This document shows positions 24,327-37,300 of a stretch of DNA of 39,845 nt, piece after piece. The position numbers and the translations under genes are program-made. Position 1 is the stretch's first letter, and each line of letters starts with the position of its first letter. The notes under the pieces are model-generated. The model ran no database searches and was not told the DNA's origin. It saw nothing but the letters and a program-made list of their open reading frames with translations. The DNA is from Pseudomonas sp. Q11 (GTDB lineage: Bacteria; Pseudomonadota; Gammaproteobacteria; Pseudomonadales; Pseudomonadaceae). The stretch spans positions 73,610-113,454 of the forward strand of contig NZ_JAKNQY010000019.1 of NCBI RefSeq assembly GCF_024494355.1. Direction: 5' to 3'.

Positions 24327-24938
24327 TCAATTGCTTGCAGTCGATGTCGTGGTGTGCCGCGCCAGCCAGGTGTGCAGCAGCGCGAAATTCAAGGAGAACT
24401 CCGGCATTTGCAGCAAGGCACCGCAGAACACTTCACCGATTATTTTCTGGATGAGCCTCACGGCCCGCGCATCGCCCAGCAGCGTGGCGAGGTCTTTGCT
24501 CAAAACGTCGAAACGCCAGACCCTCTGGTTCAGGTCCAGGCCGACGAACCAACGGAACAGCAGGTTGTAATTGAGTTGTTCGTAGAGTTGCTGCTCGCTG
24601 GGCACCGAATAGAGCAGTTGCAGTAAAAGGATGTGCATGACGGTCTGCGGTTCGATCAGCATCTCGGCGCTTGCGGTGAGGCCTTGCAGCACGTCGCGGT
24701 GGTCGTCCAGCAGGTCGTCGATTTGCGGACGCAGCAACACCAGTGAATGGCCCTGCGGGATGTAGCTGGACACTTCCTTGAGTGCGCCCTGCCAGTCATC
24801 CTGGGAAACGATCCAGACCCACGGTGCGCCGTAGCGATACACCGAGACCGGCTGCTTGCGCGCCGCCTCGACGATCTTCGACAACCGCTGGTCAAGCTCC
24901 TGCATGCCCACTTTCGAATAACGTTCCATAGTTCCCAT
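24327..24938 (-). CDS. phdA: PhdA-like protein: Phd/YefM antitoxin-like domain joined to a transposase N-terminal-like domain
   Basis: A 203-residue protein. Residues about 4-52 (YSKVGMQELDQRLSKIVEAA, VSVYRYGAPWVWIVSQDDW) resemble the Phd/YefM fold. Residues about 95-165 (LLLQLLYSVPSEQQLYEQL, YNLLFRWFVGLDLNQRVW, SKDLATLLGD) closely match the N-terminal DUF772 domain of IS5-type transposases, but no DDE catalytic domain follows. No toxin gene is adjacent. P. aeruginosa PhdA (PA0691, prevent-host-death protein) occupies the same place between pdtA and pdtB and has been linked to phage-mediated lysis in biofilms. The start is the ATG ending at 24938, with GGGAG seven bases before it; a TTG at 24971 is less likely. 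Confidence 0.85.
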   Translation of the reverse strand: MGTMERYSKVGMQELDQRLSKIVEAARKQPVSVYRYGAPWVWIVSQDDWQGALKEVSSYIPQGHSLVLLRPQIDDLLDDHRDVLQGLTASAEMLIEPQTVMHILLLQLLYSVPSEQQLYEQLNYNLLFRWFVGLDLNQRVWRFDVLSKDLATLLGDARAVRLIQKIIGEVFCGALLQMPEFSLNFALLHTWLARHTTTSTASN

Positions 24939-25039
24939 CGCCTCACTCCCGGCTGCCTGCCCCGGCTCCAAACGACCTTGCAGGTCCCCTCGAACACGTC
25001 ACACAGGCTTGACGGGAATGGCGATGTGCTACCGAACTT

Positions 25040-25057
25040 TTGTCATGAAAGCTTCAT
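25040..25057 (+). promoter_or_regulatory. PHO box upstream of phdA
   Basis: TTGTCAT-GAAA-GCTTCAT: two 7-base half-sites like CTGTCAT separated by four bases, the PhoB pattern. It reads on the plus strand, about 100 bases before the minus-strand phdA start, with ACCGAAC just left of it, as at 38110. Confidence 0.65.
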
Positions 25058-25091
25058 TTGGATGGACGTCGATGGGCACTTGAGCGCGGGT

Positions 25092-25226
25092 CCCGTGGCG
25101 AGGGAGCTTGCTCCCGCTGGGCTGCGAAGCGGCCCCAAAAAGGCTGCTGGGGAGTATCTGACACACCGCGGTGATTGGCTTGGGGCTGCTGCGCAGCCCA
25201 GCGGGAGCAAGCTCCCTCGCCACGGG
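25092..25226. repeat. Long REPIN, GTGGCGAGGGAGC family
   Basis: Left arm CCCGTGGCGAGGGAGCTTGC..GCTGGGCTGCG and right arm GCGCAGCCCAGCGGGAGCAA..CTCGCCACGGG, perfect at the outer ends. It fills much of the 442-base pdtA-phdA gap. The rest of that gap holds two shorter REP fragments, the phdA PHO box and about 100 bases of plain leader. Confidence 0.85.
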
Positions 25227-25244
25227 TACTGGGTGTCCAGCAAC

Positions 25245-25287
25245 CCTGTGGGAGATTCTATGTTGCAGGGCAAGCCTTGCTCCCACA
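25245..25287. repeat. Degenerate REP pair, GTGGGAGC family
   Basis: CCTGTGGGAGATTCTATG followed by GGCAAGCCTTGCTCCCACA. The left arm is shortened compared with the full REPINs at 1919 and 3313. Confidence 0.65.
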
Positions 25288-25328
25288 TTGGCTTTTCAGG
25301 GTTAACCGATTCGGTGTTCACCTCCCCC

Positions 25329-25362
25329 CCTGTGTGAGCGAGCCTGCTCGCGATGGCGGCGA
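25329..25362. repeat. Single REP unit after the pdtA stop
   Basis: CCCTGTGTGAGCGAGCCTGC-TCGCGATGGCGGC, a single unpaired REP of the GTGGGAGC family with one changed base. It lies 19 bases past the pdtA stop and may protect the message end. Confidence 0.65.
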
Positions 25363-25380
25363 CTCGGTGCCAGCCGATAG

Positions 25381-28300
25381 CTACAAGCTCAACCGCCCCC
25401 GCTCTTCCTCGGTCAAGCGCTGCCGGGTCTGTTCGTCCAGGGGGCCGGCGCCCAGCACTTGCACCGGGCTGGCCGGGTCGTAGGCCCGTGGCGCTTCGCG
25501 GCTGGCACCGTCGCGGGACGGGGCCAGTTGCTCGGAGCCGAAGCTCACCACCTGCACGGTGAACACCGACGCCTGGTTTTGTCGCGCCGCGTTCTGCTGC
25601 TGGCGCGCCACGTCTTCCGCCGCTTGTGTCGCCGAGGACGCCGCCGAACTGGCCGAGGTGATGGCCCCGGTGTTAACCGTGGCCGCCAGTGGCACACCGG
25701 AGGATTTGCCCTGGGTCTGGATGTTGGCCGCGTTCACCACGGTCAATGCCGCGATGTTGACGTTGCCCGACACCCGGATCCCCGCCTCGCCCGCATCGAT
25801 GGTGCCCAAGGGCGCGATCAGGTCGATGTCGCCCGGCGCCACTTCGGCAATCGGGTTGAGCGTGGCGATACCGGCGCCGGTGCTCGGCACCGACGGCGAC
25901 AGGGTCACGTTGCCCCAGGTGTCATACAAGCGCTTGGGCGGCGTGTAGACCACGGTGGTCTTCGAACCGCGACCGGCGTTGATATCGCCCTGGGCCGACC
26001 AGCCGAGAATCGAACCGCCAAAGGTGGTCATGATCCGGCTCTGCCCCAGCAGGATGCTGTTCTGCGCATACAACTGGATATCGCCCTCGCCCTGGGTAAT
26101 GACCCCGGCGGTGGACGGTGGTGCGTTGCCTTCGATGCCGAACGTCTGCCCGCCGCCAGGCGTGAGCATCTGGATGCCACCGCCGAAATCGGTGTGCACA
26201 CCCGCCCCGCCGAACATCGTGATATCGCCCTTGTAGGTGATCGCATTGCCCGCCACGTCCTTGTCTGGGAACAACAACGCAATAGCCTCCCGGCCCCGCA
26301 AGTAACTGCCCTCGCGAACGCCACCGGCTTCGTTGTACTCACGGCCACCGGCCTTGAGCTCGGCAAAGTACACATCGCGGGCAAACACCCGCTGCTGCTC
26401 GGCCGGCAGCGCCGCGAAGTAGCTGCGGGCCTGCTCGGTGTCGCCGCTGAAGCCGAAGCGTTCCTTGAGCCAATCCACCAGTTCCGCCTCGTAGGTCTTG
26501 GCGACGTTACCGTCCTGGTTCGCCAGGGGCACACCGGCCAAAGCCTGGTTGGCCGGGTCCAGGTACGCCTTGACGAAGCGCTGGTAGTCCGCGCCGTTGA
26601 GGCCAGCGCCGGCTTGCAGCACCAGGCTCGCGCCGGGGCGCGAATCCCCCGGCACCACAGCGCCGATACTGTTGATGCTGACCTTGTCGTCCATCAGCAG
26701 ATTGCGCCCGGCGGTGATCTCCAGCAGGCCGGGGCCGGCGACGTTGAAACTGCTGTAGAGGATGTCGCGCCCGGCCGAGACGATGGAAATGTCGGTTGGG
26801 TTGTTGTGGATGAAGAGGTTGCCGGTGGTGGTGTAATTACCCACGTCGGAGTTCTCATTCAGAGACCCGCCCAGCGGTATGCCGCTGCTGACAATGTCTC
26901 GCCCAGCCATCATCCGTACAGGTCCGGCGCCTTCGTAGGCGATTCGCCCCGGCCATCTGCCTGTAGAGGCTGATGTCATCGACCGTCCAGTGGTGACTGC
27001 CAGCAAGTCACCTTCAAGCGCATAGAAGCGAGCAGGATCGACATTGAGAGCCCACTCACTGGAGGCGCTGCTGGTGTCGAAGGCAAGCAGCGGCAATATG
27101 TTCGCATCAGGACGTGCGAAATTGCCGTCGGCTGAAAGGTTGCTGGCCTTTATGACGAAACCATCGACGATACCGACAAAGGCTGGCCGTAACGGTGTGG
27201 CCAGGGCCACAGAGGCAGCACCGGAGCGACTGACCGACATGTCGCCGCCGTAGATGGAGTCGCCGGCCATGAATTGCAACTCACTGTTGATGCCGGGAGC
27301 GAGCAGCAGGGTTGGGCGATTGTTGCCGTTGTAGGCTGTTCCATACAATGCCGAGGACTCCCCATAGTAAAGGCTGCCACTGGCCGCCACAGCTCTCAGG
27401 ATCGATGGGTAGACCACCGCCAAATCCGTTGCGGTACTGAAGGTAAAAGGCGTCAGGTTACCTCCCGATGACCACAAGTCGATCGCGGTATTGGCCGTCC
27501 ACAGCGTGAACCAGCTCACACCCGATCCGTTAGTCGCACCATTTTTGAAGGGCGACACACTCATCATCGGCGCCCGGCCCGGGTCGGCGACGTCCATCAC
27601 GACAAGGTCGCCCAAAGTTGTCAAATCAAAGGTAGCGTCGCCCGGCATGAGGGTCAGCCCACCCGTTGCAGATCCTCGTGTGGACTTAAAGGAATCGTAG
27701 GCCCGCGTTTCTCCAGGGGACTGTGCTGAGACAGCATTGCCATATTGAAGGTCGATTCGACCGATGGCGCCGCTATCGATCTGCGCGTGCCCCCGCAGGT
27801 TGATGACCGCGCCGTTGAGATGTCCGTTCACGAACAGGCTCTCGGGATTCAAAGCGCCACCCACACGCAGATTGAGATCACCGCCACCGGTCAGTTGCAG
27901 GCTGCCATCGGCGCCTACGCGCCCGGTGCTGCCCACAGCCAGCAGCAGCCCCTGGCTACGAGCGTTGATGTTTGAATTGAAGTCGCTACCGGCGAGTCGG
28001 TTCAACACGCCCGCGTCACCCTTCACCTGTACATCCAGATCACCGCCGCCCAAGGTCCCGAATCCGGTGAAAGCGGCCATTTGATCAGCGCCACCCGACA
28101 CCGTCGACGCGGTATAGCTACCGAAGTTGATCCACCAAGCGGTCGGCTGGCTGTTCGCTGAATCACCATTGCCCTGGCGCCAGAGCCAATTGCCCACATT
28201 GGCCGAATCCTGGCCCATGTCGATAGGGTTCGGTCGCCCGTTAGAGTTGACAGGCGCGGTCAGATTACCGCTGAGGTCACCGCCGACCTTAAGCAACAGG

Positions 28301-31300
28301 TTACCGCCCGCGTCCGGATACCAGGCGCGATAGAGACTTTCAGTGCCGCCATCGACCAGCCTTTCATTGCTGCCATCCTCGTCGTTGAGCACCGTGTCGT
28401 TGCCGCCCAAGGCCTTGGGCTGGTTGTAGGGATCGCCCGGGAACGTCGGCGCCGACGAGGTGCCGGCGGTATAGATCCCGAACAACGAATCCATGCGCAG
28501 GCTGCCACCGCTCAGCAGTTCCAGGTCGCCGGTGCCGGTGCGGAGGACACTTGGACGGACACTGCCGGCAACCGGATTGTATTCCCCGTCAGCGGGTGTA
28601 CAAATTTCCGGTACTGCGTCGCAAAACGACTGGACTGAATCGAATTTGAAAAATTGCGCCGCGGCCTGGCTGATCAGCTCACCGGCCTTGACCTCGAAGC
28701 CTGAATTTGCCAGCTGATCCTCTGCTGACTTGGTCCATTTGTAAGAAGCCTGGAGCGTGCAATTGCCACCAAAATCAGCACAAAAAGCTTCGGCCGATTC
28801 GTAACCGAAAATATCGCGAAAGATGGTTTCGTCGACAGGCTGGCCCAGTTCGACCGTGATCCCGTTGTTCAACATGTCCTCTACGCCCGCCTCGGTCCAT
28901 ATGAGGCTGCCCTTTCCGGGTACGAGCACACCGAACATGCCGTAGTGGCTGTCGGCGAGACGCAAGTCGCCATGGACCGGTTCAGGCTGGACGATCCGGC
29001 TGTCCGCAGCCGTCGTGTCGGCCCCGGCCACCAATCTCAACGACCAGGATTGAGAACCCTCGGCGAGCATGGGGGCGATGGCCCACATGCGGCCATCGCT
29101 GCCCGCAATCTCTGGACGCAACTGCACCGATTCGACGCCATCCGGTAACTTCACATCGGTGCCGGACGGAAGCAGCGAACCGCGGTTCAAGACCAGGCTG
29201 CCTTCGAGCTTGAGGATATTGGTCTGCGCATTGCCCGCGTTTGCCACGTTGGGCAGCGCAACGCCCTTGGGCCAGGTGAAGCCACGCAGTGCGGTGGCGC
29301 CGCTCAACACGCTGCCGGCACCCAACTGCGAGCCAGCCTCCAGGGTCTGGGCCTGGCTCAGCAAGGTACCTGCGGCAAACAACAGGTTGCCGGACGCATC
29401 GTGCACCGCAGCTGCCAACACCGTGCCGGCCGGCAGTTGCAACGGTTGGTCAAGGACTGCGGCCACTGGCAGTCGAGTACCCGCCGCCAGGGTCACGTCC
29501 TTGATCGGCAAGTCGTAGTTCAAGGTGGTTCCCGCCGGGAACGCCGTGCCGTCGGCCAGGGTCACCCCGGGACCGGGGACGACAATGTCGCCCCCGGTGA
29601 AGTCGATCCCCGGCAGCAGCACCCAGCCTTTATCATCCTGTGTGGGCGGAGGTGGCGCGAAACCGTCGTTGATACTGCCGTAGATGCTCAGGTCGCCGCC
29701 AGCACGCAAGATCAGCGCGCCAGGCTCGCCGGAGCCATACACAGCGGTTTTACGAGTATGCGGATTCACACTGGCGTAACGATAACCGGACAGGTCCAGG
29801 TCGCCCTGCACCACCAGGTCACCGTCGGCGGTCGCGCTGACGATTTCCACGCCGGGGCGCAGGTGGAACGCATCGGCATAACGCGTGTTGTTCAGGCCGG
29901 CGAGCTTGCGTTGCATCAGGTCGCCGTTGTCCAGCGCGGCGTTGATGAACTTGGTGCTGTCGTCATGTTTGTCTTTCAGGTAGTCCTGGTCGATGACCTG
30001 ATAAGGACGACCGCTGGCCGCCGGATCGCTGCCAAACTCTGCATCGTTGTACTGCCACATACCGTTGACCGCGATGGACCGGGCGCCCTGGATATCCAGG
30101 CCACCGCGTGCATCGATGGCAATGTCGCCCTGGGTCGGGGTCGAGCCGGCGCGGCGTGCATTGAGTTCCAGCGTGCCACGGGCTCGGCCGTCGTGCTGCC
30201 CGGCGGGCGCCGCAGTGCCATGGCGCAAATCGATGCGGGCACCGTCGGCTAGCGTCAGCACACCAGCGCGGGAGGTCAGATCGACAATGGCCCGGTTCGG
30301 CGAGTCGATGATCTTGCCGTAGCTGTCCACCCGCAGACGGCTGCCGTGGGCATCGAGCACCGCGTCGCTGCCCAGGGTCAGGGAGCGCCCGGCCGCAAGC
30401 CGGATGCTGCCGACCCGCTCACCGCTGGCGTCCACCTTGCCATTGACCAACAGGCTGCCATTGTCCAGGGACACGCTGATGGACGAGGCCTTGAGTTCGT
30501 TGCCGATCACCAGGTCGCCCTGCTTGAGCTGGAAGCTGCGGGAGCCGAACACCTGTCCTTCGTTCAACCGTTGGTTCAACGCCGCGAACTGCTCGCTGAG
30601 GCTACCGCTGCCGCCCAGGCGCTGGGCCTGGATCTCCACGCCGCCGGCCAGATATGGCATGGCAGTGCCCCCGGCGTCATATTCGCCCGTGCTGCTGCCG
30701 AGAATCCGACCCTGCAAATCAACGATCCCAGCGGCCTCGTCCAGGGCCACGGCACTGAGCCGGCCAGCCTGGTTGTTACGGGCCGAGAGGTCGATGCTTG
30801 AACCCTCCGCCTGGCGGATGTTGCCGTTGCGGCTTTGCAAGATCACCTCGCCACCGGCGCTGTAGCGTGTCACATCGTTGAAGGTGACGGTGCGGCCCGC
30901 CACGTCGATCAGTGCCCCATCGGCCAGGGTCAGGTCATCCGTTGCGCTCAGGGTCAGCTTGCCGCTGGGCAGCATCACCGCGCTGGCAAGGTTCAGGCTC
31001 GCGCCTTTGATGGACACCTCGCCCCCAAGCCCTGAGACAGTGCCCGGCTTAGCGCTTGTGCCCGCTACGTTGACCGCGCCGCCTGCGGTGATGCGGTTGA
31101 CCGAGCCGGCTTCACCGGTCAGCAACGGGGTAAGGATATTCAGGTTGCCGCCGCTGTAGGCGTAGCCCGTTTTCGCGTCATAGGCGCCCTGGCTTTGATA
31201 CACCGCCAGGCTGCCTTTGTGGTTGGCGGTCAGGCGTTCGCTGGCGCTAAGGTTGACGTTGGCGAAGCCCAGCGCCAGACGGTCCAGGGTAGTGATCGAG

Positions 31301-34300
31301 CTCGGTTGGGCGAAATCGCCATAGCCGAATTCGATACGCTGGGCCTGGATGTCCAGGCGACCGGCGCCGGTGCCGGCCCCGCCGGCAATCACCGAACCCG
31401 GCGCGCCAACGGCGCCGTTCCAGATCAGGTTCGCGGTGCGAATGGTCGCCACGTCGTTGACGCTGCCGGCGCCATAAATGGCCGGGGTGCTGAGCATCAG
31501 GTTATTCAGGCGCGACTTGCCTGTTGTCGGGTCATAGGTGTCCAGGCTGACGGTGCCGTAGAAATTCAGCGCCTGACTGGCCGACAGTTCGAGGGTTTCC
31601 AGGGCCGGAGCACCGTATTCGGTGTCCCCGCGCAACAGGCGATCGAGCACGGTCTGGCTCAGGGTCAGACCCGCCGGTAAGACCTGGCGCGTCGCCGCGT
31701 TGCCCAGGGCCTGGGCGGTACCGACGTTGATGTTGCTCAGGGCCAGGGTCAGGTGACGGGTGCCGTAACGCACTTGGTCGCCCAACTCCAGGCTGCTGCC
31801 GGAGGCCGCAACGATGCTGCCTTCGGAGTGAATCCGGGTCACGCCGCTGCACGGCGTCAGGCTGCATCCGCCGATGTTGACTGTGCCGGTGGTGCCTGAC
31901 AGAGGGGCCAATACATTGAGCAAGCCATTGGAGGCGGCCAGCAAGCTATAGTTTTGGAACTTCACATTGAGGTTATAGATAAAACCATCACGGGCATCGT
32001 ACGCCGCCTTTCCCCTTCCGATGGTGTTGATGGCAGCGCCTTGTTCCACCAACAGCTCGCCGCCGTCGGCCAGGAGGAATACCTCAGGCGCCGACAGGGT
32101 CGCACCTTCACGCAGCGCGACACTGCGGGACACCCGTTGCGGCGTGATGTAGTTACCACCCTGGCCATAGAGCACCGAAAACTGGCCGCCGATCACTTGG
32201 CGTGAGGCATTCAACGCATTGAGGCTTTCGGCATTAAGGGTTACGCCCTCGAAGCCGGCCGTAGCCCCCCGCCCTTCGGCGACCACCTCCAGCGCGGTAC
32301 CATTGCTGGCGACCACCGCGACGGTGCCGCCGTATCCTCCGGTCTGAGGCGCGAACTTGCCGACGCCCTTGAAGGAGAAAGCCTGATCTGCGGCGCCCTT
32401 TGCAAGGTTCAACTTCAACATTTTGGCATCTACTGGCAACAAAGCCCTGGGAACGCCCAAACGCGCGGCGTCCGCCATGGCGAACTGGGCGTAGCTGGTT
32501 TCGTTGTATTGCGAGTAGCGACGCAGCACATCGCCCGAGGTCAGGATGACTTGGCTGGACAAACTGTTGCGCTGCCCGGTATTGGCCACCGACAGCACGC
32601 CGGCAGTGGTCCAGGAACCGTTGCGCATCTGTTGCGCGCCCGTTGTGACACCTTGCCCCGCCACGCCATTGACCTCGACTCGGAACGCCCCCGGCAGCAA
32701 GGCATAGGTGGATGGCATCAGAGTGTAGGTGCCGGCAACCAGCCCGGGCACACCGGCACCGATCGTGATCTGCTGACCTACCCTCGGATCGACCGCGCCA
32801 CCTTCGGCGGCGACCGGCGCGTATTGGCTCTGATTGCCCGGCACGATGGCGTAGACCGGGTTGCTGGACAGGCCCGGCAAGGTGAAACCGCCATTGGCGC
32901 CGATTTGTACCAGCGGGTTGAAGCGAGCATCGGTGGAACCGCCGCGGCCGGAGATGAAACCAGCGCCGAGCAACTCACCGCCACCGGACAGATCGAGCAC
33001 CGCGTTTTCTTGCGCCACCACAGATCGACCGCCCAGAATCACCCCGATGTTCAAATCGGAGTTGTCGTTGGGTGTCGCCCCCTGTCCCAGCAACACGACC
33101 TTCTTGCCAGCGTACTCGTAGCTCTGGCCGTCGACGGTGCCGCCGTAAGGTAGGACCAGGCCCAGGCCACTGACCGAAGTCAGACTGCCCGGTAACAGCT
33201 CCACTCGATCAGTGGTACCTAAGCCATCGTTTATGCCGACTTCAATCAACCCCAACGGTGCCCGTACCACCCCGCCCTGCTCAATCTTCGCACTGCCCAG
33301 TTGCAAGCGGCCAAATGCCGAATAAGGCACTGCAGGTGTGACCTGGGTAGTACGCTCAATGACCAGACTGCGCTCCGGGTCATAGACAGGGGCACTGGCA
33401 CCGGTATACCCCGCCAACACCCGTGCTCCAACCCCGGTCGCCGGATACAGCTGCGCCGCTTGCAACACCATGTCCGAAGGGGTCAGCAATTGGGTGGTAA
33501 AGCCCGTAGGCATTCCCCCACTGGAGAGCCCTGCCAGGAATCGCAAATCCCCCCGACTGCGTAGCTGAACCCGGTCGAAACCGGCGCGTTCCAGCTCGAC
33601 GGTATTGCCGTCGGCCTGCCTCAGCTTGCCTTTGCCGCTAAATATCACACTGCCCTGTACATCCAGCAGGTCCGCATTGACGGAAAATACCGCCGTGTTC
33701 GTCAATAGCGACACCCCGCCGCCATCGACCACTGGCCGGGTATAGGGGTCAAAACTCGGTCGAGTCGTCGCCAGCCCTGTCGCAAGTGCCAGCAACACAT
33801 GGGGTGCATTGAGCTCGACCCGGGTATTGGCTGGCGCGGTTGCACTCAATCCAAAGCTGCGGGCGTACAGGCTCAGGCTTTGGCCGAGGGACATCGACAG
33901 GTCGCCATCGACGCTCATCAGGCCGTTGCTTAACAGGGACAGGCTATCGAAACCACCGGCCTGGACCTGATCGACACCTAGCCGCCCGTGACCATAGACC
34001 AGCGAATCCGCCGAGGTTTCAGCCGTATCGCTCAGTGGGCTGGCCTGGGCAGCGCGCGCCAGCACCAGTTCACGCACCTTCAACACCCGATCATTGACAG
34101 CACTCTTGAAGTAATAGGGCGTTTCCAGCGCTACCGACAAACTACCCCCTGCGGCCCCTGCTCCACCCGAACGGGCGCTGAACGAACCGTCCAGGTACAG
34201 ACCATTGGCGGACGCCAGGGAAATGCTGCCGCCATTGCTCGTCACCGACGTGCGTCCCTGGCCGGGGATATCCAGCACGGCCTGGCTGCCATCCGCTTGC

Positions 34301-37300
34301 AAACGCGCACCGTCGCGCACCACCACAAACAATTCGGACGCCGAAGTCGATCCTTTCGCGGCATCGATCTGGCCGCCGATGACAATCTGCCCGCCGTCGC
34401 GTACCAGGCCGTAGGTCTGACCGCGCATGTCCTGGGCGGTTACGGCCCGGCTCGATACATCGATCAGTGCTTGTTCACCCAGCCAGAGGGAACGACCGTG
34501 GCCCTGGGCATTGACTTGATCGCGGACCGGATCACTGACGCTCAACTCGGTGAGACTGACCCGACCGCCCCAGGCGTTGAGGGTACCGTTGGCAGTCAGT
34601 TGGCCGATGCTGCGGACATCGATGCCCTGCCCCGGATCGACGCTGATCACGCTGCCCTTACCCAGGTTCAATACCGTGCTCGCCATGTCGGCGGCGCTAG
34701 AGTTCGCGGTACCGGCATTGAGGCTCAGACTCGTACCACGACGCTGGGTCATGACACCTTTGATGGCATCTTCCTGGTACAGCTGCGGTGTCCAGCGCTG
34801 CAAAGCGTCCGCCGGCTCTGCGCCACTGCCCGTACTCAACGCCTGCTCGCCGAAACGGTACACCGGCATCGTCACATCGACCCGCGTCCCCTCCGCGACC
34901 GTCAGGCCTTCGTTGCCAGTGATGTCATAGGCCGAGAAGCCCTTGTCGAAGAAATCGCCGCCCAGTTGCAGGGTGCCGGGCTCGAGGGGCGCGTTGCTGT
35001 TGCCGATCAGCACTTTGTTGGCCGCCAGCTTCAAGGTCCCGCCACCGCTCACCCCGGTGCCGAGCAGTTCACCGTCCAGGTTCAAGGCGCCGTTACCGGA
35101 CGACGCGCTTAGACCGGCAGTCAGGGTCAAGTCACCGCCCTTGCCACCACGGGTCTTGCCATCGGCCATGACCGCCGCGCCGGAGCTGACGTCGATCAGG
35201 CTGCCCTGGCCCACATCGATATCTCCGCCGCCGCGCACAGACACGGTGCCGCCATTGATGAATGGCAAGCCCTGGCGGTCGCCGCCGTCAAGCAGCAAGT
35301 TGCTCCACAGGCCAGCGGTGTTCAGCGCAACACCTTCGCCCAACGTGACCGCCGCTCGAGTACCTGTTACAGGCACAAGCGTGACGTCACCTACTGCATA
35401 ATTCCTGAGGGTATCGACCTGCCTGAGGACATTACCCAGCGCAATGCGACCGCTGCGCGCCGTCAGGTCGGCATTCACCTCGACCTGCGGCGCGTAAAGC
35501 GTGATATCACCGCCATCGGCCACGTTGAGCGCGCCATCGACTTTGATGCCTTGCGCCGCTGCCACTTTGACCGCACCGAGCTGGAAGCCATTGAGCAGCT
35601 CATTGTCCAGCACCAACTTGCCTTGCCGATCAGTGCCGACCACCGAGGTAAGGTCAAGGCCCGCAGCAATCTTGTCGTTGACCTCGCCGACGGTGACCTG
35701 ATCGAAGGTAGGGTTCAGGCCACTGTTGATCACACCGCTGGCCTTGTCGTAGATCGGCGTGTAACTGCCCACCAGCAACTGAGCCCGCCGGGCCACGGCG
35801 TTTTGCGATTGCTGGTAACCATCGAGGTTGAGGTTCGGTGCCTGGGTCTGGCGTTCGCCCTGGTAGACCTCGCCGACAATCTGGCCTTCCAGCACCGCGT
35901 TGCGGGTCGACACCACCAGTTTGCCGGCATCGCGGCCGACGGTGTAGCCAGCTTCAAAGCGCTGTCGTGGGGCGATCAGCGGGTTGTAGTAGTAATCAGT
36001 CTGGCCCCAGCGTTGGCTGTGGTCTTCGTAGCCCTTGTAAATCCCGGTGTAGAGGATGTCCCCCGGCGCCCTGGACAATTCATACAAGCGCCCATTGGGG
36101 CCCCTGAGCCAGGACTGGCGCAGGTAGCCGCTCTGCACATCCAGGGTGCCACCGGACAGATTCAGCTGCGCCGTCTGCTGGGTCACCACGTCGTTGCCGG
36201 TGAACGTCAGCGTGCCACCTTGGGCGGCCCATTCACCCATGCTGTGGCCCCGTGTGCCCAGGTAGCCGCCGACTTCCAGCAGCCCACCCGCCGTGTACCA
36301 ACGGTCGGTGGCATAACCGTTGGTGCCCGCCGGCACGTAGATCAAATCACGCACGTCCACCCAGACATCGTTGTTGGTCAACTTGCCGCCCTCGCGGTTG
36401 ACCGGTGCGTCACGCTGTTCGTTGCCCTGTACGTTGACTTTGATGGAGTTGGACTCCATCGCCACCTTGACGCCGATGGCGCCGGACACGTCGATCACCG
36501 CGCCATCGCGCACCAGACTGCGACCGGCGGCGCTGACCGCGACCTGACCGCCGGTGGCCAGGGTGACGGAGCCGTTCTGGAAGTCGACGCTGCCGCCACT
36601 GACGATCTCGACCCGCGACTGGTCGGTGCGGTCGACCACGCTGCTGAGGTTGTTGAACCGACCGGTGATCAGGTTGTTCGGCGTACCGTCCAGACCGGCG
36701 GGTCCGGCATCGCGCTGGCTGTCCAGGGCGCTGCCGCCCGCGGCGTCAAGCAGCACCGCCGTGGCACTGCCCTGCCCCAGGGTGACGCTGCCGGTGCTGT
36801 CGCTGAAAGCGTTGAGCAGGTGCACGGTGCCGCGGGTGTCCACCGAACTGCTGGCCACGGCCACGCCGTTCTGCTGCACATTGTGCCCGGTAAGGGTGAT
36901 GTCGCCGGTGCTGGCCTGGATCAGGCCGCTGTTGATCACCGTGCCGGCGCTGCTGCCCGGCTTGAGGGACGTCGCGACCTCGTTGCCACGGGTGGTGGAA
37001 CGCGGGTTGCCGCTGGTGCCCTGACCCCGGCGAATATAAAAACTGTCCCCCGCTGCCAGGGTGGTCTGGCCCTTGGCGGTGATGATGGAACCGGCGTTCT
37101 CCACTTCCGAGCCCAGCAGCAAGGCATAGCCGCCCCCGGCCGTGGAGGTGGCGGCACGGTGGGTTTCGATCCGCGCACCGCGCTGCACTTCGATCTTGCC
37201 GGCGGCGTCGGTGAAGGTCGGCTGGCTGCCGGTGGCATCGACGTACAAGCCGCGCTTGTCGAATTGCTCATCGCTGATGTTGGCCGCCACCGCCGCCAGG

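Noticed and set aside
24836..24842. A GATACAC word inside phdA as another operator
   Set aside because: It is isolated, within coding sequence and without a partner half-site, as expected by chance for a 7-base word.
24327..24938. phdA as the antitoxin of a toxin-antitoxin pair
   Set aside because: No Doc, YoeB or other small toxin gene lies next to it. The neighbours are secretion genes, and the C-terminal half is transposase-like.
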